64,000 bases of DNA from Bradymonadales bacterium (GTDB taxonomy: Bacteria; Myxococcota_A; Bradymonadia; JAFGEP01), in assembly GCA_016931535.1 (NCBI GenBank), contig JAFGEP010000114.1:90412-154411 (forward strand), written 5' to 3'. Positions 7,184 through 15,316 of this stretch are shown piece after piece. The notes below the pieces were generated by a model, which worked only from the letters and a program-made list of their open reading frames with translations, was not told the origin of the DNA and ran no database searches. Both the position numbers and the translations under genes were made by a program. Each line of letters starts with the position of its first letter. The stretch's first letter is position 1.

Positions 7184-10100
7184 ATGGCATTTTCCCTGGG
7201 TCCATTCGAGCTGGAGGACATCCTCGGCGTCGGGGGGATGGGGGAGGTATGGCAGGGAGTCCACCGACCCCAGGGCATTCGCGTGGCGGTGAAGGTCATC
7301 ACGCGAGCTCATGCCCGCGAGGTCCAGTTCATCCAGGGCTTTCGCCGGGAGGTCCAGGCCGTGGCGCGACTGGATCACCCGGGGATCGTGATGGTGTTGG
7401 ACCACGGCGAGATCACTCAGGCAACCGAGCGATCCTCGGGGGGCAAGCTGACGGCCGGCAGTCCCTACCTGGTCATGGAGTACTGCGGCCGGGGTTCGCT
7501 GGAGAAGCTGGATCTACCGCTGCCCTGGCGGTCCTTGCGGTCGATTTTGCTGTCCATCCTGGATGCGCTGGCTCACGCCCACGCCAGAGGGGTGATCCAC
7601 CGGGACCTCAAGCCGGCCAATGTGCTGCTGGCGGGGGAGGAGGGGGTCGAGCCGCAGTGCAAGTTGACCGACTTCGGGATCGCCCATGCGCTGGAGGATC
7701 AGGACTCCTCTTCGAGTGAGGAGGCGCCCAGCGGTACGCCCTTGTACATGGCGCCCGAGCAGTTCTCGGGGCAATGGCGCGATCACGGTCCCTGGACCGA
7801 CCTCTACGCGCTGGGATGTCTGGCGCACCAGCTTGCGACCGGGACGGTTCCCTTCGAGCGCACCAACTTCCTGCAACTGGCAGCGGCCCATCTCGCCGAG
7901 CCGCCTCCTCCAATTTCCGACAGTCCGCACTTGCCTTCTGGGTATGCCTCCTGGGTTCTACGCCTGCTGCAGAAGGAGCCGGAGGCGCGGTTCGGCCGGG
8001 CGGCCGATGCCGCCCAGGCGCTGCGATCCTTGGGAGAGCCGGCGGGAGGTCAGTGGTCCGAACGCCCCTCTGGTGTGGAGAGACCCTCGGTGCGGCAGGT
8101 CGGGACGATCGAGGAAGCGGAGGGAGAGCTGGCGGTCACCGTGGTGGAACCGACGTTGTCGGTGCTGCCCTCGCGATCTCTCCCTTCAGATGTGGCCGCC
8201 AGACCTGAGGCTGAGGCGGTCGGGAAGGTGACCCCGTTTCCGGTGATGCGCACCCTGCTGCCCGAGACGTGGCGAAGTGCCGCGACCGCACCCCAGTCCA
8301 TCCAGCTGGTCGGCGCCGGTCTGGGCCTGTACGGCCTGCGCAGTATTCCCCTGGTCGATCGAGACCGGGAGCGGGATTGCATCTGGTCCGATCTGCTGGA
8401 GGTCCACCAGCAGAGCGAAGCGCGGCTGGTGCTGCTGCATGGCGCCGCCGGCCAGGGAAAGAGCCGGCTGGCCGAGTGGATGTGCGAACGGGCCCACGAG
8501 GTGGGGGCCGCATCGGTCATGAGGGCGGTCCACGGCGCCATCGCAGGGCCGGCCGACGGGGTCGGGCCGATGATCGCCAGGACCCTGCGATGTCTGGGCC
8601 AGTCGCGCGACAAGTTGCTGGGGCGGCTGGAACGGCTATTGCGGCGCCAAGGGGTTGCGGACGAGTACGAGTGGCATGCCCTGGCGGAGTTGATCCAGCC
8701 GGCAACCGATGAGGAGATCGCCGGTGGGCTGCCACAGGTGCGCTTCGGCGGTCCGGAGACACGCCACGCCCTGGTCTGTCGCTTGTTGTCCCGGCTGGCC
8801 GCCCACCGTCCGCTGATCATCTGGCTGGACGACGTACAGTGGGGCAGCGAGGCGATCAGCCTGGCGCGGTACGTGATGGCCAACCGTCGCGTGCTGCCGG
8901 TGGGGGTCCTGTTGCTGCTCACCGCGCGGGAAGAAGCGCTGGCTTGCCGCCCCATCGAGGCTCGGCAGATTGCCGAGCTGATGACGGTTTCCGGCACTCG
9001 GGATCTGGCCGTCAAGGCGCTCGATCGGTCCCACCAGGCGGAGCTGGTGCGGCGCCTTCTGCTGTTGGAGGGGAAGCTGGCGGAGCAGGTCGAGGAGCGG
9101 AGCGGCGGCAACCCGCTGTTTGCGGTCCAGCTCATCGGCGACTGGGTGCAGCGGGGGGTGCTGACGGTCGGACAGCGAGGATTCGTCTTGAAGGCGGGGG
9201 AACGGGCTGTGCTGCCCGACGATATCCATCGCCTCTGGTTGGGACGCATCCAGGCGATCGGGCGGGATTATGCCGAATTTTGCGCCCGATCCCCGGTGTT
9301 GCGTTCGCCTCGCACCGATCCCCAGACGACCCTCGAGCTGGCTGCCACCCTGGGGCAGATCGTGGACCTTGCGGAGTGGTACGAGGTCTGCGGACAGGTC
9401 TACCTGGATCCACCGCTCGGATTGCAGGAGATGCTCCTGGCGGTCGGCCTGGCGGTGCCCTCCGAGTCCGGCTGGACCTTTGCCCACGGCATGCTGCGCG
9501 AGAGTCTCGAGCGTCTGGCGCGCGAGTCCGGTCGCTGGAGCTGGCACAACCGGGCCTGTGCCACCATGCTGGCGACGCGCTACCCGCAGCGACCGCCCGG
9601 GATCTCCGAGCGGCTGGGGAGGCATCTGGTGGAGGCCGGGGACCTGGAGGAGGCGCTGGAACCGCTGCTCATGGGGGCGTTCGAGCGCAAGAGCCAGGCC
9701 GATTTTGGCGGAGCCATGCAGGTGTTGGACCAGCGGGAAGCGGTGCTGGATCGCCTGGGCGCGCCCGGAACGGATCTCCGCCGGGCCCGCGGTTGGTTGA
9801 CCCGGGCTCAGGTGCTCGCCAAGCAGAACGAGTTCGCCGGGGCCATCACCTGGGCCGAGCGCAGCGCCGGGGTGGCTCGCCAGGAGCAGGAAGGGGAGAT
9901 GCTTGCCGAGTCGTTGCGGATCCTGGGGATGAGCCTGCGCAACCAGGGCAAGGTCCAGCTCGGGCTCGATCACCTGGAGGAGTCGCTTCGGCTGTTCCGC
10001 TCGCTGGGGGAGAGGAAAGGCCTGGCCATGGCCATGTTGACGTTGGCCTATACCCACTTCATGACCGGGGCCAACGACCAGGCCTGGTCTCTGGCTACCG

Positions 10101-10786
10101 AGGCCTGTCAGCTCTCTCACCATGGGGGGGACCTGGATACCTGGCTCAACAGCCTGCGGGTCCTGGCCGCCATCGCGCTCCAGCGGGGCGATCCAGCCAG
10201 AGCCATGGCGTTCAACCGCCAGGCTCTCGATCACTACCAGCGCCTGGGTTATCGCCACGACATGGCCACCTGCTTCAACGCCATCGGGGAGATCCAGCGG
10301 CTCACCGGCGACCTGGTGGCCGCCGAGGAGAGCTACCGCCAAGCCCTGTCACTCAACCTGTCTCTGGGGGATATCAGCAATCGGCTGATCGTCCAGTTGA
10401 ACTTCAGCTACATCCGGCTTGCGCGTGGGGAGTACTTCGAGGCCCTTCCCGGCCTCAGGCAGCTGGTGGCAGAGTTCGAGCGGCGTGGCGCGCTGGGCCA
10501 TGTCGGCATTGCGCTGTGTCCCCTGCTGGCCTGCATGGCGGGTGTGCGCGACTGGAAGGGATGGGAGCAGAGAGTCAGCCGAGCCGAAGCGCTTTTCCAG
10601 AAGACCCAGATGGCTGACGCGGACGCCGCCCGCTCTCTGGTTCTGGCAGGAGACCTGGCCCACCAGGCTGGCGAGCCAGACCGCGCCCGCCAGGTCTACC
10701 AACTTGCCCTCGCCATCTGGCAGAAGATCGGCGATCAGGCACAGGTGGCCTGGACCAGGGCCCGACTGGATCAGATCCCGGGGTGA
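7184..10786 (+). CDS. Ser/Thr protein kinase fused to AAA-type ATPase and TPR repeats
   Basis: The roughly 1200-residue cytoplasmic protein has three parts. Residues 8-270 are a Hanks-type kinase with glycine loop GVGGMGEV (15-22), Lys37 in VAVKVI, the catalytic HRDLKPAN (Asp141), TDFG (163-165) and GTPLYMAPEQF. After a linker, an ATPase begins near residue 385; its Walker A is GAAGQGKS (about 422) and its Walker B is LIIWLDDVQW (about 545), like STAND/adenylyl-cyclase-linked ATPases of PknK type. The C-terminal ~380 residues are TPR-like helices, with repeats such as LGMSLRNQGKVQLGLDHLEE and IGEIQRLTGDLVAAEESY. A signalling hub that senses partners through the TPRs is likely. ATG 7184 is preferred over GTG 7175 because GGGGGAG lies eight bases before it. 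Confidence 0.9.
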   Translation: MAFSLGPFELEDILGVGGMGEVWQGVHRPQGIRVAVKVITRAHAREVQFIQGFRREVQAVARLDHPGIVMVLDHGEITQATERSSGGKLTAGSPYLVMEYCGRGSLEKLDLPLPWRSLRSILLSILDALAHAHARGVIHRDLKPANVLLAGEEGVEPQCKLTDFGIAHALEDQDSSSSEEAPSGTPLYMAPEQFSGQWRDHGPWTDLYALGCLAHQLATGTVPFERTNFLQLAAAHLAEPPPPISDSPHLPSGYASWVLRLLQKEPEARFGRAADAAQALRSLGEPAGGQWSERPSGVERPSVRQVGTIEEAEGELAVTVVEPTLSVLPSRSLPSDVAARPEAEAVGKVTPFPVMRTLLPETWRSAATAPQSIQLVGAGLGLYGLRSIPLVDRDRERDCIWSDLLEVHQQSEARLVLLHGAAGQGKSRLAEWMCERAHEVGAASVMRAVHGAIAGPADGVGPMIARTLRCLGQSRDKLLGRLERLLRRQGVADEYEWHALAELIQPATDEEIAGGLPQVRFGGPETRHALVCRLLSRLAAHRPLIIWLDDVQWGSEAISLARYVMANRRVLPVGVLLLLTAREEALACRPIEARQIAELMTVSGTRDLAVKALDRSHQAELVRRLLLLEGKLAEQVEERSGGNPLFAVQLIGDWVQRGVLTVGQRGFVLKAGERAVLPDDIHRLWLGRIQAIGRDYAEFCARSPVLRSPRTDPQTTLELAATLGQIVDLAEWYEVCGQVYLDPPLGLQEMLLAVGLAVPSESGWTFAHGMLRESLERLARESGRWSWHNRACATMLATRYPQRPPGISERLGRHLVEAGDLEEALEPLLMGAFERKSQADFGGAMQVLDQREAVLDRLGAPGTDLRRARGWLTRAQVLAKQNEFAGAITWAERSAGVARQEQEGEMLAESLRILGMSLRNQGKVQLGLDHLEESLRLFRSLGERKGLAMAMLTLAYTHFMTGANDQAWSLATEACQLSHHGGDLDTWLNSLRVLAAIALQRGDPARAMAFNRQALDHYQRLGYRHDMATCFNAIGEIQRLTGDLVAAEESYRQALSLNLSLGDISNRLIVQLNFSYIRLARGEYFEALPGLRQLVAEFERRGALGHVGIALCPLLACMAGVRDWKGWEQRVSRAEALFQKTQMADADAARSLVLAGDLAHQAGEPDRARQVYQLALAIWQKIGDQAQVAWTRARLDQIPG

Positions 10787-10792
10787 TCCGTC

Positions 10793-10820
10793 GGGGTCCA
10801 GCGATGACCGGCCGGACCCC
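10793..10820. terminator. Hairpin between convergent genes
   Basis: GGGGTCC (10793-10799) pairs perfectly with GGACCCC (10814-10820) around a 14-base loop, seven bases after the kinase stop and 27 bases before the end of the convergent gene. No T-tract follows on either strand, so action as an intrinsic terminator is uncertain. Confidence 0.4.
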
Positions 10821-10846
10821 AGATACCTGCCTGCCTGTGGGGCTAT

Positions 10847-11488
10847 TCAGGCCAGACCGGCCCTGACCAGCGTGAAGTGCTGCTCCTGGCGAACCAGGGA
10901 ATCGGTAATCTTGACCAGGCGAGTGCGCTCCGGTTTGAGAAAGTTCTTGCCGATGCAGATGTCCTTGGTTACCGGGCGCAGCTCATCGTACATGAAGCCG
11001 TAGATATGGGCGGCAGGAAACCCCCGGTTGGGCTTGATCTCGGGCCAGCCCGGAGGGGTGTGTGACGGTAGCTCGTCGTAGTCCACGATCAGCACGCCAC
11101 GCTGGGTGTCCTGGCGAACGACGAAGGCGCCGGGCCCGGTAAACCACATCATGTCCTGGTGGTTGTAACCCCAGAGCAGGTCGTCACGGTTGGAGCGGGT
11201 GAACCGCTTCTGGAAGAGGTTGAAGGCCGGCAGACTGTTCCGGCCCTCGAAGATGACGGTGACGCTGGCCGGGATCGGATCGGGGACCAGCATGTCCAGG
11301 GAAGCCTCGAGATGCCCTTCGGCCATCTTCCACAGGTGGACCTGGCGCTTCATGCACAGGCTTCGAACGAAGGCCAGGCGACCGGCGTCGTCGAGCGCGT
11401 CGAGCGCCTGGTTGAGGTCCGCGATGGAGATGCCGTCCTGCTTGTCGAGACGGGATGCCAGAGATCTTTCTTGGGAGAACAGCGCCAT
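10847..11488 (-). CDS. Hypothetical protein (213 aa)
   Basis: I do not recognise this family. The product is soluble, without signal peptide or membrane helices. Residues 1-55 are helical and charged (SIADLNQALDALDDAGRLAF), and the rest is rich in aromatic residues, with TGPGAFVVRQDTQRGVLIVD and YDELPSHTPPGWPEIKP suggesting a mixed beta fold. Codon bias matches neighbouring genes, and the ATG start at 11488 lies just inside a strong inverted repeat. It diverges from the DUF362 gene across a 169-base spacer. It could be a lipocalin-like or enzyme-like domain, but no motif supports a specific function. Confidence 0.6.
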   Translation of the reverse strand: MALFSQERSLASRLDKQDGISIADLNQALDALDDAGRLAFVRSLCMKRQVHLWKMAEGHLEASLDMLVPDPIPASVTVIFEGRNSLPAFNLFQKRFTRSNRDDLLWGYNHQDMMWFTGPGAFVVRQDTQRGVLIVDYDELPSHTPPGWPEIKPNRGFPAAHIYGFMYDELRPVTKDICIGKNFLKPERTRLVKITDSLVRQEQHFTLVRAGLA

Positions 11489-11509
11489 GGATTACCCCGC
11501 AATGCTCGG

Positions 11510-11543
11510 CGGTTGAACCAATCGGGAGATATTGGTTTAACCG
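11510..11543. promoter_or_regulatory. Inverted repeat in divergent promoter region
   Basis: CGGTTGAACCAAT (11510-11522) and ATTGGTTTAACCG (11531-11543) are inverted with one mismatch around an eight-base centre; GCTC and GAGC just outside extend the symmetry. It lies 22 bases upstream of the start of the minus-strand gene, within the spacer shared with the DUF362 gene. That placement suits a dimeric regulator's operator or a structured leader. Confidence 0.5.
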
Positions 11544-11657
11544 TGAGCCGGGCCGTCGTCAAGAGGGAGCGGGTCGGAATCTTGAAATCGCGGTACGGTT
11601 GGGCAATATTGGCCGAGCAACAGCAAAATCTATCCGATCTGATGGAGGTGTGGGGAG

Positions 11658-12953
11658 ATGGCCACCGTGGTGATCGCCGATGTGCGGCAAGGGTTGAAGC
11701 AGGCCATCGACGATGTCTTTCTGTCCTATGGAGGGGTACACCGAGCGTTACCCGAACCGGACGGTTGTCTATATATCAAACCCAACGCGGTTCACTTCAC
11801 CGCACATACCTACACCGATCCGCGCCTGTTGGATGCGATGCTGAGCTACCTGCGGGATCATGGCTACAGACGCCTGGCGGTCATGGAGAGCTGCACGGGG
11901 GGGAACTTCACCCGACTGGTCTTCAAGGTCATCGGCTATGATCGGATCTGCCGGCGATATGGGGCAAAGCCGGTCTACCTGGACGAGGGGCCGGTGGTCG
12001 AGGTGACTCTGGCCGGGGAGGAGCACCCCATCCGGGTGCCGAAGCTCCTTGCGGAGCAGATCATTCGCCGCAACGGCAACGCCTACCTCGGTCTGCCCAA
12101 GCTCAAGACCCACTGCATGACGACCGTGACGCTGGGGGTGAAGAACCAGCAGGCGTTTCCGATCCAGGAAGACCGCATGGAGCGGCACACCCGGGACACG
12201 CTGCCTCACCGCCTGGCGGCGCTCTACCGGCTGGTACGCCCCGATTTCTGCATCATCGAGGGGTTGACCGCAACGGCGCATGGCCACTTTCCACCGACCG
12301 CGCTGCTGGAGGAATGCCTGGTCCCCACCAACGTGCTGATCGGAGGGATGGATACCCTGGCCGTGGACGTGGTGGGAGCCAAGGTCCTGGGGTACGACGT
12401 CTGCGAGGTGGCCCACCTGAAGCTGTGTGCCGACTGGGGACTGGGCGATGGTCGGCTCGATCAGATCGAGGTTCATGGGCTGGAGCTGGACCGTTTCACG
12501 CGCCGCTTGCCATGCACGCTGTTGGGCCGGTTCCATCCCGAGGTGCGCATCGTGCAAGGGCGGGAGCGGGCCTGCGTCCAGGGATGCAAGGGCAACTCCG
12601 AGTGCATCCTGGAGATGTTGACCAATGATCATGGCGGTCGAGGAGGGTGGACGTTGATCTTCGGCAAAGGGTTTACCGAGGAGGATCTATCCGATCTGCC
12701 GGGTGACATCCTGCTGGTCGGCCCTTGTGCGGTGGACGAGCTGGCGGTGTCATTGGGCAAACGCTACCCGGACAAGGGGATCTACACGGTGCCGGCCCAC
12801 AACGACCTCATGATGAACACCCGCTACCAGGCGAAGCTGTCCGGGGTCAAGCCGCTGGACATGGTGCCCCTCAACCCTCTGGTGGCGGCGCTGACTCTGC
12901 TACAAGCCCGGATGCACGGTCTGACCGCGCGGATCCCACCGCTTCGGGGCTGA
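11658..12953 (+). CDS. DUF362 domain protein
   Basis: The 431-residue protein has the DUF362 layout: YIKPNAVHF near the start, LAVMESCTGGNFTRLVF, NAYLGLPKLKTHCMTTVTLG (the conserved lysine-rich core) and IIEGLTATAHGHFPPT. Near residue 300 is CVQGCKGNSEC, a three-cysteine cluster that could bind metal or an Fe-S cluster. DUF362 proteins often accompany ferredoxin domains, but no full CX2CX2CX3C ferredoxin motif is visible here. A GGAGGTG-type Shine-Dalgarno precedes the ATG at 11658. Function of the family is not settled; a redox or radical-type role is only an inference. Confidence 0.8.
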   Translation: MATVVIADVRQGLKQAIDDVFLSYGGVHRALPEPDGCLYIKPNAVHFTAHTYTDPRLLDAMLSYLRDHGYRRLAVMESCTGGNFTRLVFKVIGYDRICRRYGAKPVYLDEGPVVEVTLAGEEHPIRVPKLLAEQIIRRNGNAYLGLPKLKTHCMTTVTLGVKNQQAFPIQEDRMERHTRDTLPHRLAALYRLVRPDFCIIEGLTATAHGHFPPTALLEECLVPTNVLIGGMDTLAVDVVGAKVLGYDVCEVAHLKLCADWGLGDGRLDQIEVHGLELDRFTRRLPCTLLGRFHPEVRIVQGRERACVQGCKGNSECILEMLTNDHGGRGGWTLIFGKGFTEEDLSDLPGDILLVGPCAVDELAVSLGKRYPDKGIYTVPAHNDLMMNTRYQAKLSGVKPLDMVPLNPLVAALTLLQARMHGLTARIPPLRG

Positions 12954-12993
12954 TCGCTCTCCGTTTCAAGAAGCGCTCTCGATCGCGGATCGG

Positions 12994-13965
12994 TCAGGTG
13001 TGTTGGCCTAGCTGGCTGCCCGGCCTTGCAGCCGTTGCCAGAGCGGAAACCCTTCTGCTCCGGCGGAAGCGCCAGGTCATCTCGATCGAGATGTAGGTCA
13101 GGGCAGCATACGACACGCCCAGAAGGACATCGATCACATAGTGGTGTCTGAGGTAGACGGCGGCACAGCAAACCGTGAGCCAGAAGGCACCGAACAGCCA
13201 GTGGAATCGGGTGAAGACCTTCCGGGCGTACAGCCAGGCGACCAGCGGGTAGGCCACGTGGAGCGAGGGTAAGGCGGCGAAGACATTGGCTGACCTGCTG
13301 TAAATCGACTGGAAGGTCGAGGTGTTCAGCAGACTGTCCACCGCGGCCAGTCGTGCGGGATGCGGCGCGGCATCGAGAATTGCCGGCCCCAGACCATGTT
13401 GCTCCACGTACCAGGGAGGGGCGGCCGGGTAGAGGTAGTAGGTGGCAAATCCCATGAGGTTGACAACCAGAAATGCCCAACCAAACCGCTCCAGCGTGGC
13501 CCTGTCCTTGGCCAGCAGGATGAACGCCAGACCGAAGGGCACCAAGATGTACAACAGGTAGGCGACCGCCGAGACCAGGTCCATGACCGGGTGGGTGTGG
13601 GTCTGGAAGAACTCCGTCGGGGTGACGACCGCCCCGCTCTCGAGCTGAATGCCGAAGATCGCCTTCTCCAGGAGGTAGGGCTGGGCCACGTGGATCGGCA
13701 CCCGGGCGTGGATGATGGGCGTGATGAACCGGAGTGAGTCGTAGAGGAACCCGAACAGGAAGAAGGGAAGCAGCAGCTTCAGGGCTGAGCGGGCGCCAGG
13801 GACGTAGCAAAGCAGGATGAAGATGCCCAGGATGGGATAGTGCTCGGCGCGCAGATGGCCGATACAACCCACGAGGATGCCGTACCCCAGGGCGGCCGGG
13901 CCGATCCCCAGGTACCAGAACAGGGGATGATCGAGCAAACTGGGCCGACTACTATGCTTGACCAC
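12994..13965 (-). CDS. PAP2-superfamily membrane protein (inositol-phosphorylceramide-synthase-like)
   Basis: This is an integral membrane protein with about six to eight helices, for example LGIFILLCYVPGA, LLLPFFLFGFLY and WAFLVVNLMGFATYYLYP. The C-terminal half carries the PAP2 active-site blocks: ALPSLHVAYPLV (the SxH motif) and YLRHHYVIDVLLG (the second His with Asp). YPAAPPWY before them is common in the AUR1/PAP2_3 branch. A phosphatidic acid phosphatase or phosphotransferase acting on a membrane lipid is likely. The GTG at 13965 is chosen because GGGGAG lies six bases upstream; the frame stays open to 14013. Confidence 0.82.
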   Translation of the reverse strand: MVKHSSRPSLLDHPLFWYLGIGPAALGYGILVGCIGHLRAEHYPILGIFILLCYVPGARSALKLLLPFFLFGFLYDSLRFITPIIHARVPIHVAQPYLLEKAIFGIQLESGAVVTPTEFFQTHTHPVMDLVSAVAYLLYILVPFGLAFILLAKDRATLERFGWAFLVVNLMGFATYYLYPAAPPWYVEQHGLGPAILDAAPHPARLAAVDSLLNTSTFQSIYSRSANVFAALPSLHVAYPLVAWLYARKVFTRFHWLFGAFWLTVCCAAVYLRHHYVIDVLLGVSYAALTYISIEMTWRFRRSRRVSALATAARPGSQLGQHT

Positions 13966-14054
13966 TACCAGCTCCCCGCAGCAGTTCGGGTACACCAACC
14001 ACCTCGACCGCACCGTCTAGTCAGAAGGGACAGCCCGATGTGGACTATAGTGGC

Positions 14055-14410
14055 GTATTGACCGGTATCTTAGCAGGTTATCGGGAGACGGCAAGCAAAG
14101 GCAGACGTCCGGGATCCACCACCGAGCCAGCGAGCGGCGCGGCTCTGGTCAGCGCCGCTCGGGGTGGTACGTTCAACAAAGGTGGTCCGGGTGAACCGGA
14201 GGAAACCAGCCCCGAGCGGTCCCCCTCGGGGAGAAGGCTTGGCCGAGCCACCCGAGTTGGCGGTGGGGGGGGCAGACGCTGGCGCAGTCCCTTTCTGGCA
14301 TGTTCGACAGTTCGACACCGCCCGCTTGTCACCGGATGGGTGCGCCTGTATGTTGAATCCAGCGGTTCAAACGGGCTGTCGATCGCAATCACGTGGGAGG
14401 GGTCATCGCA
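14055..14410 (+). other. Hairpin-rich leader region upstream of the 14411-18154 operon
   Basis: No gene is seen in the roughly 445 bases before 14411. Four consecutive hairpins lie on the plus strand: CGAGCGGCGC (14131-14140) with GCGCCGCTCG (14152-14161), a perfect 10-bp stem; TCCGG/CCGGA (14186-14200); CCCCGAG/CTCGGGG (14210-14231), a perfect 7-bp stem; and CCACC/GGTGG (14248-14266). This order suggests a structured 5' leader RNA. TTGACC at about 14053 could be a -35 box, but no good -10 follows. No known riboswitch signature was matched. Confidence 0.4.
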
Positions 14411-15313
14411 ATGCCAGAGCATTCGCCGCGCCAAGTACTCGCCGTGTTCATCCTGCTGAGTTGTCTGGCCACCGGGCCTGGGCAGACTCTGGCTCAGGGC
14501 ACAGGGGGCCAGCTTTCCCCGGGGCCGGTCGAGGTCACGCCGACCCCCGTCGTGGTCGAGCCGATCCAGTTTCAACCGATCCAGTTGGAGGAGGTAGAGC
14601 GTATCGAGCAGGTGGTGGCCTCACCACAGACCTTGTCGCGCTACCAGGTGTCGGAGGAGATGGCCAGGCAGGTGGCACGGGGACACGTGCTCTCGCAGGG
14701 CTACCTGAGCGAGCCGCTGACGGAGTGTCTCTACTTGCCCAAGCAGGACATCGAGGGCCATGTGATCGGCCATTTCTTCCTGTTCTCCAGTGTTGCCGAA
14801 TGCTCCCGGTACGAGGTTCTGGCCGACATCGCGCAACAGGTGAGCGAGCTCGCTCGGGCCGAAATGTCGATGTCGACAGCCCGGTCGGCCTGGCAGCTGC
14901 GCGCGCACGAGCTGACCGCGGAGCAGTTCTATAGCGTCACCATCTCGGGCTACCAGTTTCGACCCCCACTTGAGCTGGGCCACCGGGGATTGCCTCTCTT
15001 TCTGATGGATCTGGCGAGTCTTCCCGAGGGTTGCGAGGATGGCCCGCATCCGGAGGTGATCTTTCTGGCTCATCGGGACAGCCTATACGAGGCGGTGCTC
15101 TACCAGTGCAACCAGGGGCCGGTGCTGTACAGCCACTATGCCGGGCGGGTGATGGGCTTGGAGGAGGCGCTCTTCACCGACATCGAGACCACCCTGGCCG
15201 AGTGGAGGCAGATGGTGCTCGACCCGTGGGGACCGGGCACGGCGGGGCTGGAGGAGCTGAACCAGCGCTGGTTGGTCAATTTCGAGGCCGGAAGCCTGCA
15301 GCAGGGGAGGTGA
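14411..15313 (+). CDS. Exported protein of unknown function
   Basis: The 300-residue product has a signal peptide (LAVFILLSCLATGPGQTLA) followed by a Pro/Val/Gln-rich linker (GPVEVTPTPVVVEPIQFQPI). The remaining ~230 residues form a mixed alpha/beta domain with conserved-looking cysteines in LTECLYLPK, AECSRYEVL, LPEGCEDG and LYQCNQGP, probably paired as disulfides. I do not recognise the family. The start is placed at ATG 14411, ten bases after GGGAGG. The protease-like gene begins three bases after its stop, so the two are one operon and their products may work together outside the cytoplasm. An inhibitor, chaperone or substrate role is possible but not shown. Confidence 0.65.
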   Translation: MPEHSPRQVLAVFILLSCLATGPGQTLAQGTGGQLSPGPVEVTPTPVVVEPIQFQPIQLEEVERIEQVVASPQTLSRYQVSEEMARQVARGHVLSQGYLSEPLTECLYLPKQDIEGHVIGHFFLFSSVAECSRYEVLADIAQQVSELARAEMSMSTARSAWQLRAHELTAEQFYSVTISGYQFRPPLELGHRGLPLFLMDLASLPEGCEDGPHPEVIFLAHRDSLYEAVLYQCNQGPVLYSHYAGRVMGLEEALFTDIETTLAEWRQMVLDPWGPGTAGLEELNQRWLVNFEAGSLQQGR

Positions 15314-15316
15314 GCC

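Noticed and set aside
14161..14300. Match to a known riboswitch class or RNase P RNA
   Set aside because: The GGAGGAAACC and GCCACC segments are superficially similar, but the other conserved boxes of cobalamin, TPP, c-di-GMP, glycine or RNase P RNAs are absent.
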